DNA of 50,859 nt from CAZVBV01 sp964578905 (lineage in GTDB: Bacteria; Patescibacteriota; Gracilibacteria; UBA4473): positions 1 to 50,859 of the forward strand of contig CAZOER010000006.1 of assembly GCA_964578905.1 (NCBI GenBank). Reading direction: 5' to 3'. This document shows, piece by piece, positions 45,209 to 50,859 of the stretch (position 1 is its first letter; every line of letters starts with the position of its first letter). The position numbers and the translations under genes were made by a program. The notes beneath the pieces were generated by a model that searched no databases, was not told where the DNA came from, and saw nothing but the letters and a program-made list of their open reading frames with translations.

Positions 45209-46860
45209 TCTACAGAAGAGAGATAACACGATTCGCAATATACCCTCTCAGGTCGATTTGGCGCAAATGTCGTTTGAACTTCAACGGAACATTTATCGCA
45301 TGTTCTTGTGTGCAATATTCGGGGATTTCGTAATCCCATTCGATCAGAGTGACGACAGTCGGGACATTTCCGTGGAAGAGGCAGTCCCATTTTTTTGTAG
45401 AACTTGAGTTCTTCTTTTTGGATTTGATAGTTCTTTTTACAGCATTCACAAGCCAAAACTTCAGCGGCGATCTTGTCGGAAACGTCTGTAATAGAGTCAG
45501 GAATAGTCTTAATCGTAGAGGATTTGTGATCTTTTGATTCTTCATCTTTCCACTTATATCCGTGCTTCAGTGCTTCTGATTTCATTAGCGGATAATATTC
45601 CTGCACGACGGTTTCGTTGTAGGCAAAAGGGGAGAGTTCGATAGGGAAAAATTCACCCCACTCGCCCGTCTTTTTCATATGCTCGATAATTTTATCTCGC
45701 AGTTTTTCATACACTTCCTTTGAATATTCTTTATTCAGGATGCAATACTTCGCATGCTGGAGTCCCGTACATCCAAAGAGGTCGTGAGATCCCTTGATGC
45801 ACATTTCAGAGTAGGTGATGTCGTGAACAGACTCCCAGACATTGCTACAGAACTTAATGTTCTGAGCCCCTTCTCCTACGACGTGTCCTTCATAGCAAAG
45901 TTCAGCACCCGTTCCTCCCCATTCATCAATGTCATAGCAGTCTTTGCATTTGTGGCAGTCGATGAGATATTTACAGTCACGACAGGCTTCGATATTGAAA
46001 CACTGCTGTGCGTTTTTTGAGTTATCGATGTAATCTCCCAACACCTCTTCGTTTTGCACTCCTTGATAGTATTTTTGAGGAAAGGTTTTTGAGAATTCCC
46101 CAAATTGCTGTCGCATATTTTTAAGACTTGAATGCTGATGAAGGTTGAGAGTTTTTATTTTTTCTAAATATTCTTCTTTGGTACAGGGCTTGTTGAGGAA
46201 CCAATATTGTTTGTTGTGTAAATTCACACATCCAAAACAGTTCGTACACCCAATACAACTCTTGAGAAACCAGCTTTCAGCGCAATTTTTACAGTCCTGA
46301 CAAAACCGGCAGTCGTAACAATCGAAACAGGTCATACACTCATAACACAGTTCTCCACGACTGGTGTAAAAGCAGTCGAGGCAATTTTTATTCCAAAAGG
46401 CATGCACCAGGAAAGCGCAATCATGATTGTGATCGGAATCAAAAATTAAATAACACCCTTTATTCCAACCAGCATAATTCACATAATCAGCATTCTCGTT
46501 TCCCGCTGTCACAATGGCCATCCGTGGAACGGCTTTCCAGAGTTCGTGAAATTGCTCGAAGAAGGGTCTTGAGAAATCAAAATCTCGTCCGTAATCTTTG
46601 GCGTTCCACTTATCAGAGAACCAATATTTAGGATCGTAGATAACATAATCCTTATCGGGAGAGTAGATAGAGAGTGTCTTTTTTCCCGTTGCGTCGCAGG
46701 TCCGCCAATAGAGTTTCCGCTCATTTCGAAAGAGAAGCCGTCGGCGATTGCGTTCTTCTGGACACAGTGTAGGAACGGGAACACCCATCTTCTTATAAAA
46801 CGCTAAATCACTATCAGTGACTTCAAATTCTTTACCAGAGACAGTGCAGGTTTTCATCAT
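45205..46860 (-). CDS. Cys-rich zinc-ribbon protein, paralogue 2 of 3
   Basis: 551 residues, same layout as its neighbours. The N-terminal module is MMKTCTVSGKEFEVTDSDLAFY with TLCPEERNRRR and the degenerate second pair (CDATGKK). The DFDFSRPFFEQF hinge follows. The centre is rich in CxxC (CYECMTCFDCYDCRFCQDC, CIGCTNCFGCVNLHNKQYW). After the helical KIIEHMKKTGEWGEFFPIELSPFAYNE comes the C-terminal ribbon LACECCKKNYQIQ, KCPDCRH, TCDKCSVEVQTTFAP, VYCESCY. Its ATG (46860) overlaps the stop of paralogue 3 as ATGA, so the three are translationally coupled. Confidence 0.8.
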   Translation of the reverse strand: MMKTCTVSGKEFEVTDSDLAFYKKMGVPVPTLCPEERNRRRLLFRNERKLYWRTCDATGKKTLSIYSPDKDYVIYDPKYWFSDKWNAKDYGRDFDFSRPFFEQFHELWKAVPRMAIVTAGNENADYVNYAGWNKGCYLIFDSDHNHDCAFLVHAFWNKNCLDCFYTSRGELCYECMTCFDCYDCRFCQDCKNCAESWFLKSCIGCTNCFGCVNLHNKQYWFLNKPCTKEEYLEKIKTLNLHQHSSLKNMRQQFGEFSKTFPQKYYQGVQNEEVLGDYIDNSKNAQQCFNIEACRDCKYLIDCHKCKDCYDIDEWGGTGAELCYEGHVVGEGAQNIKFCSNVWESVHDITYSEMCIKGSHDLFGCTGLQHAKYCILNKEYSKEVYEKLRDKIIEHMKKTGEWGEFFPIELSPFAYNETVVQEYYPLMKSEALKHGYKWKDEESKDHKSSTIKTIPDSITDVSDKIAAEVLACECCKKNYQIQKEELKFYKKMGLPLPRKCPDCRHSDRMGLRNPRILHTRTCDKCSVEVQTTFAPNRPERVYCESCYLSSVE

Positions 46861-48476
46861 TCTACAGAAGATAAATAACACTTCTCACAATACACCTTTT
46901 CTGGTCGATCGGGCGCAAATGTCGTTTGGATTTCAATAGAACACTTATCGCATGTTCTTGTGTAGAGCGTTCTTGAATTTCTTAGTGTCATTCGTTCGCG
47001 ATGTCGACAGTCAACACAGTGAAGTGGGATGGGGAGGTTCATTTTTTTATAAAATTTCAATTCTTGATTTTGAATTTGATAATTTTTCTTACAGGTTTTG
47101 CAGGCAAGAATCTCCTTGGTAATGGAGTTGTGAACATCCTGAATATCACTCGGAATGGCAGTAATAGTGACGGGTTTGCAATCTTTCTTTTTCATTTTTT
47201 TCCACCGATATCCACGAGCAATCGCTTCCTTTTCAGAGAGAGGATGATAGGCCTGCGCAGCGGTTTCATTGTAGGCAAATGGAGACATTTCAATCGGAAA
47301 AGACTTTCCCCATTCGTCCGTTTTTTTCATGTGTTCGATGATTTTGTCTCGCAATTGGAAGTATTCCGTCTTGGAATATTGTTTATTGAGAATGCAATAT
47401 TCGGCATGAATCATCCCGATACAACCAAATAAATCATGAGAAGAAGAGCAGTTTTCAGAATAAAAAATATCGTTTGAATACCAAACGGTAGCACAACAGA
47501 TGCAATTATTTACCAGTTCATGAGAGGATCCATTCCAACACCACTTACTTCGATCAAAGAAATCAACATCAAAACAGTGTTCGTTCATTGTTCCTGCTGT
47601 GCAATAACGGCATTCTTCACATTCGGAGAGATCGAAACAGGGCGAGCAATTTTTTGATTTTTCAATGTTGTCTCCGGCGCAATTTTCACACTGGATGCAT
47701 TTTGTAGCACGAGAAATACCGGACTTTTTCAACGCCGAGAACTCTTTCCACGAGCATTGCACTTTCTTCAATCGTTCAAAAAATTCATCAGGATCAAGGG
47801 GTTTATTCCCCCAATAAAATTCTTTATTTCGAAGGTTCGTGCACCCAAAACAATTTTTACAATTCTGGCAGTCGTAGCAGACGTATAGGTTTCGAGAATT
47901 TTTACAGCGCACACAGTAAGCACATTCGTACAGATGTTCACATTCGAGGCATTGATAACACAGCTCTCCTTTTAATAAAAAAGCACAATCAATGGAATCT
48001 TTAACATCAAATGATCGATAAACAAAGAGTGTGTCTTCGCATCGAGCGGATCCAGTAACGAGAAAACAATTTCGATTGTGAGCGGCGAGGTGAGTGAATT
48101 CAGAGTTTTCACTGTAATCGTTTATGACGGCGAGTTTCGGAACCTTTTGAAGGAGTTCGGAAAACTGCTCAAAGAAAGGGCGTGAAAAATCGAACTCCTG
48201 TCCAAACGTCTTTGCTTCCCACGTATCACCACGCCAACATTCGCGACAATATACAGGGAAAGGGGCGTTCTCGTCATAGATCGCAATGGTAGACTTCTTG
48301 CAGAGATCGCAGTTCTTTCGATAGAGAGTCCGCTCATTCCGCCACGAAAACCGTCGCCGTTGTCGCTCCTTTGGACACAGCGTCGGAATGGGCACGCCTA
48401 TTTTCTCATAAAACGCCACATCATCAGATGTGACTTCAAATTCTTTTCCAGAGACGGCGCAGGTTTTCTTTATCAC
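46857..48476 (-). CDS. Cys-rich zinc-ribbon protein, paralogue 3 of 3
   Basis: 539 residues with 46 cysteines (about 8.5 percent). It starts at a GTG (MIKKTCAVSGKEFEVTSDDV); no in-frame ATG lies near. Unlike the other two, its N-terminal ribbon keeps the full second and third pairs (NCDLCKK and YCRECW). The centre has GELCYQCLECEHLYECAYC and YDCQNCKNCFGCTNLRNKEF. The end, CKTCKKNYQIQ to YCEKCYLSSVE, is close to paralogue 2. It is first of the trio and 50 bases from rpsI on the same strand. A TATATT box is 5 bases before the GTG, so independent leaderless transcription is possible. Confidence 0.8.
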   Translation of the reverse strand: MIKKTCAVSGKEFEVTSDDVAFYEKIGVPIPTLCPKERQRRRFSWRNERTLYRKNCDLCKKSTIAIYDENAPFPVYCRECWRGDTWEAKTFGQEFDFSRPFFEQFSELLQKVPKLAVINDYSENSEFTHLAAHNRNCFLVTGSARCEDTLFVYRSFDVKDSIDCAFLLKGELCYQCLECEHLYECAYCVRCKNSRNLYVCYDCQNCKNCFGCTNLRNKEFYWGNKPLDPDEFFERLKKVQCSWKEFSALKKSGISRATKCIQCENCAGDNIEKSKNCSPCFDLSECEECRYCTAGTMNEHCFDVDFFDRSKWCWNGSSHELVNNCICCATVWYSNDIFYSENCSSSHDLFGCIGMIHAEYCILNKQYSKTEYFQLRDKIIEHMKKTDEWGKSFPIEMSPFAYNETAAQAYHPLSEKEAIARGYRWKKMKKKDCKPVTITAIPSDIQDVHNSITKEILACKTCKKNYQIQNQELKFYKKMNLPIPLHCVDCRHRERMTLRNSRTLYTRTCDKCSIEIQTTFAPDRPEKVYCEKCYLSSVE

Positions 48477-48526
48477 GCCGAAATATACAACAGATTATCG
48501 TTAAGAGTAAAGCAGGAAAAAAACAA

Positions 48527-48925
48527 TTATCGTTTTGAGAACTGTGGAGCTCGTCGTGCTTTCTTGAGTCCAGGTTTCATTCGTTCTTTTTTTCGTGGAT
48601 CACGAGTAAGAAATCCAGCTTCTTTGAGTTGTTCTCGTAGTTTTGCTTCTTTCTTTACGAGAGCTCTAGAGATTCCAAGTCGAATTGAGTCTCCTTGTGC
48701 ACTCTTTCCTCCTCCTGAGGTTTTAATTTCAAAATCAAAGTCTTTCTTCATTCCCAAAAGTTCAAGCGGCTGCATGACTGCTTTGAGGATGTTGTCGCTA
48801 TCTGCCCACTCACGTGGAGTAAGGTCGTTAATTTTCATTTCTCCTTTTCCTCCAGGGAAAAGTTTCACAGTAGCTCGTGAAGTTTTTCGTTTTCCGATAG
48901 CGTAAAAATAAGCTTTTTGTACCAT
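48527..48925 (-). CDS. rpsI: 30S ribosomal protein S9
   Basis: S9 (uS9), whose C-terminal tail reaches the P-site tRNA. The 132 residues begin YFYAIGKRKTSRATVKLFPGG. They include GGGKSAQGDSIRLGISRALV and end LTRDPRKKERMKPGLKKARRAPQFSKR, the canonical tail with terminal Lys-Arg. It follows rplM by 1 base. Confidence 0.98.
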   Translation of the reverse strand: MVQKAYFYAIGKRKTSRATVKLFPGGKGEMKINDLTPREWADSDNILKAVMQPLELLGMKKDFDFEIKTSGGGKSAQGDSIRLGISRALVKKEAKLREQLKEAGFLTRDPRKKERMKPGLKKARRAPQFSKR

Positions 48926-48926
48926 T

Positions 48927-49364
48927 TTAATTTAATTCTAAGGGTTTGCATTGTTGTGCCTCATGTGGGTTTTTGTCACCTACAATAAGGAAAAGACGTT
49001 TCATTTGTGCATCTCGAAGTCGTGTTTTTGTGAGCATTCCGCTTACCGCTCCCTCGATAAGTCGAGTTGGGTTTTTTTCACGAACAACTTTCACAGATTC
49101 TGTTTTCAATTGCCCGAGGTATCGAGAATGTCGGTGGTATGTTTTATCTTCTTCTTTGTTTCCCGTAACTTTAATCTTGTCTGCGTTGAGAACGACCACA
49201 TAGTCACCTCCATCAACGTGAGGGGTGTAATCTACACGTCGTTTTCCTCGGAGTGTATCGGCGAGTGTTGTCGCTAATTTCCCAAGTACGTGTTCACTGG
49301 CGTCTACAACGAACCATGTTCGATCTGCGTTTGTTACGTTTTGTCGGAGTGGTGTCTTTTTCAT
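48927..49364 (-). CDS. rplM: 50S ribosomal protein L13
   Basis: L13 (uL13) is an early 50S assembly protein. The 145 residues have WFVVDASEHVLGKLATTLADTLRGKRRVDYTPHVDGGDYVVVLNADKI and the C-terminal VSGMLTKTRLRDAQMKRL and YVG-like (LIVGDKNPHEAQQCKPLEL) segment. It shares one base with the rplQ stop. It is joined here directly to the rpoA operon, with truA absent between. Confidence 0.97.
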   Translation of the reverse strand: MKKTPLRQNVTNADRTWFVVDASEHVLGKLATTLADTLRGKRRVDYTPHVDGGDYVVVLNADKIKVTGNKEEDKTYHRHSRYLGQLKTESVKVVREKNPTRLIEGAVSGMLTKTRLRDAQMKRLFLIVGDKNPHEAQQCKPLELN

Positions 49365-49720
49365 TATTCGGTAATAAGTTCTACTTGTACGATCAATGCG
49401 CTGTCTCCAGCACGGTTTTTAATCTTCGTACTTCGTGTAAATCCAGAAGTTTTCTTTGTTTCTTTGATGTATTTCATCGCATTCTTTGAAGAATCTTCGA
49501 TAAAAAGCACTTGTTCGAAAGCACGAATAGCATTGAAATCTTCTTTTTGTCGTTTTGCTTTTGTGATCAATTTCTCAGCTTCTGATACCAAAGCTTTCGC
49601 TCGTGCATCTGTTGTCTGCACTTTCCCGTAAAGGAAGAGAGATGTGACCAAGTTTCGTACCATTGCTCGACGTTGATCGGCTGGTTTGTTTAGGGTTGCT
49701 TTCGTATTTCGGTGTCTCAT
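49364..49720 (-). CDS. rplQ: 50S ribosomal protein L17
   Basis: L17 (bL17) sits near the exit tunnel. The 118 residues begin MRHRNTKATLNKPADQRRAMVRNLVTSL, matching the family's RHRxxxxxLxRxxxHRxAMxRNL. The KVQTTDARAKALVSEAEKLITKAK helix and the C-terminal RAGDSALIVQVELI strand follow. It overlaps the rpoA stop by ATGA. Confidence 0.97.
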   Translation of the reverse strand: MRHRNTKATLNKPADQRRAMVRNLVTSLFLYGKVQTTDARAKALVSEAEKLITKAKRQKEDFNAIRAFEQVLFIEDSSKNAMKYIKETKKTSGFTRSTKIKNRAGDSALIVQVELITE

Positions 49721-50721
49721 TTTTCAGTAGGTTGTTTTGAAGCTTGTAGTGAATATCCTCGTTCTGACAATACTTGTTCAAGCTCTGTTTTGGCTTTTTG
49801 TCCAAATCCTCGAAGTTGAGAAAGTTGTGTCATTGGAGTCGCTACGAGTTGTTCGATTGAAGTAATGTCTCCGTTCACAAGCGCGTTAAGCGTTCGTTGA
49901 GAGAGTCCAAGGATATCAATTGGAGTGAAAGCAGTTTCTGCTACTGCTGCCGCAGCCGCTTCTTCTGATGCTTTCTGTGCTTTAATCTGTTCAAAGCTTG
50001 TTGTGAATTCTTCGTCTGTGTAGGCGTCGTCTTTGTTGAAGAGTTCGAAGTAGTTTTGCAAAATCCCAGAAGCCAATTTGATAGAATCTTTCGCATCAAT
50101 TGCTCCTGTTGTTTCGATCTCAACTCGAAGTTGATCAAGGTTTGTTTGATCTCCTACACGAGCTGGGCTGACGTCGTATTTCACTTTTGTTACGGGTGAG
50201 AAGTTCGCGTCGATAAGCATGAATTCAGGATTTTCCTCTGCTGCGTTATCGAGGTTTGATACGAGTTGGTAACCAACTCCTTTCTCAACACGAAGGGTGA
50301 TTTTCTTTTTATTGTCCGCTCCATCACATGTTGTAATGAGTTGAGCAGGATCAAGAATCTCGATGTCGCTTGAAACCTTAAGGTTCTTTGCCATCAATTT
50401 TCCAGATTTCATCAAAGGAAGTTCAACAAGTTCAACTCCTTTTGTGTGTTTCTTTAATTTCAACTGTCGAAGGTTCAATGTGATATCGAACACAGACTCT
50501 TTGAGTCCGGCAACGGTTGAATACTCGTGAGCAACACCGTCAATCTTAACTGCAGTGATAGCCGTTCCAGGCAAACTTGATAACAACACTCGACGCAATG
50601 CGTTTCCAATGGTTAATCCGTATCCAGATGGGAGGGGGCCAAGGGTCAAGATGGCAGAATTCTTTGATTCAGACTCAATCTTAATGTGGGGGGCGCCGAT
50701 CTGTTCATGCAAGATATGCAT
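49717..50721 (-). CDS. rpoA: RNA polymerase alpha subunit
   Basis: Assembles RNA polymerase and binds UP elements through its C-terminal domain. The 334 residues contain GPLPSGYGLTIGNALRRVLLSSLPGTAITAVKIDGV (dimerisation domain) and the insert domain. The alphaCTD is IDILGLSQRTLNALVNGDITSIEQLVATPMTQLSQLRGFGQKAKTELEQVL, with the helix-hairpin-helix that contacts DNA. It is 17 bases downstream of rpsD. Confidence 0.98.
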   Translation of the reverse strand: MHILHEQIGAPHIKIESESKNSAILTLGPLPSGYGLTIGNALRRVLLSSLPGTAITAVKIDGVAHEYSTVAGLKESVFDITLNLRQLKLKKHTKGVELVELPLMKSGKLMAKNLKVSSDIEILDPAQLITTCDGADNKKKITLRVEKGVGYQLVSNLDNAAEENPEFMLIDANFSPVTKVKYDVSPARVGDQTNLDQLRVEIETTGAIDAKDSIKLASGILQNYFELFNKDDAYTDEEFTTSFEQIKAQKASEEAAAAAVAETAFTPIDILGLSQRTLNALVNGDITSIEQLVATPMTQLSQLRGFGQKAKTELEQVLSERGYSLQASKQPTEK

Positions 50722-50738
50722 TTGTTTTGGTTTAAGAA

Positions 50739-50859
50739 TTACCGAGAATAGAACTCTACAATGAGTTGAGGTTCTATGATAGATTCAAAATGTTGTTTTG
50801 AGGGAAGCTCCAAGATCTCAATCGTGAGCTTTTTTTGGTCAACCTTGAGCCATGATGGA
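50739..50859 (-). CDS. rpsD: 30S ribosomal protein S4, C-terminal fragment at window edge
   Basis: The last 39 codons are visible and end PSWLKVDQKKLTIEILELPS and PQLIVEFYSR, the standard S4 (uS4) C-terminus. The N-terminal four fifths lie beyond the right edge. S4 upstream of rpoA is the normal alpha-operon order. Confidence 0.93.
   Translation of the reverse strand, partial: PSWLKVDQKKLTIEILELPSKQHFESIIEPQLIVEFYSR

Noticed and set aside
43565..48476. CaiB/BaiF CoA-transferase annotation for the Cys-rich trio
   Set aside because: No CoA-transferase motif or catalytic Asp region is visible, and composition and CxxC spacing point to zinc ribbons.
1..50859. Alternative genetic code with UGA read as glycine
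   Set aside because: TGA ends comF, the Cys-rich paralogues 2 and 3, rpsQ and others, often in ATGA overlaps where read-through would add meaningless sequence. The standard code fits.
1..50859. CRISPR array, rRNA, tmRNA, RNase P RNA or replication origin
   Set aside because: No regularly spaced direct repeats or recognisable conserved RNA cores were found. Although rpmH-rnpA-yidC often lies near oriC, no dnaA gene or DnaA-box cluster is seen here.

Overview
The window reads as a chromosomal segment of a Candidate Phyla Radiation (Patescibacteria) bacterium, most like Peregrinibacteria. That lineage guess is an inference from gene content and style: an S10/spc ribosomal operon, single small copies of core genes, VirB2-type pilin-like membrane proteins, a family of very Cys-rich zinc-ribbon proteins, few Shine-Dalgarno sites and many apparently leaderless promoters. 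The code looks standard: TGA ends several genes, often as an ATGA overlap with the next start, which argues against the UGA-glycine lineages Gracilibacteria and Absconditabacteria. Composition is moderately AT-rich throughout.

Layout. 1-7999 (minus): the S10/spc ribosomal protein operon from rpsJ to rplF (cut by the left edge). It is interrupted between rpsC and rplP by a plus-strand pilin-like gene (3394-3918), after which rplP has its own promoter. 8284-14166: a sigma-region-4/HARE-HTH protein, a PrsW-like protease, a 55-residue membrane peptide between inverted repeats, the rpmH-rnpA-yidC cluster and glutamate dehydrogenase. 14269-21525: mnmA, two small membrane proteins, grpE, a lipoprotein, efp, a membrane protein, a CorA-type transporter, DUF2797 and recJ. 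21652-27006: tRNA-Lys, aroB-gyrA, a diverged GpsA-like dehydrogenase and tRNA-Tyr. 27007-31539 (minus): rpsP-khpA-pilin-comF, a beta-CASP nuclease, rpmB and a SpoU methylase. 31691-33430: glmS.

33512-37700 holds the most interesting locus, an anaerobic ribonucleotide reductase operon under tandem NrdR boxes. The order is nrdD, a separate 63-residue glycyl-radical domain, an Abi-alpha (DUF4393) gene, a NrdH/glutaredoxin-like protein and nrdG. The large NrdD subunit ends after its zinc site, so the radical glycine is supplied by a separate small protein or by recoding.

37835-43568: a glutaredoxin/CcdA fusion, tRNA-Thr, N-formylglutamate amidohydrolase, a Xer recombinase, class I fructose-bisphosphatase, a PRC-barrel protein, pth and an FtsB-like gene. 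43565-48476: three tandem, ATGA-coupled paralogues of a roughly 540-residue protein with about 36 to 46 cysteines each, directly downstream of rpsI. 48527-50859 (minus): rpsD (partial)-rpoA-rplQ-rplM-rpsI.

Promoters are unusually legible. Many genes have a -10 box only 7 to 10 bases before the ATG, meaning transcription should begin at the start codon. The ribosomal operons instead share a TTGACA-N16-TACACT type promoter with a conserved spacer and leaders of about 20 to 30 bases. No CRISPR array, transposase, rRNA or phage block was seen.
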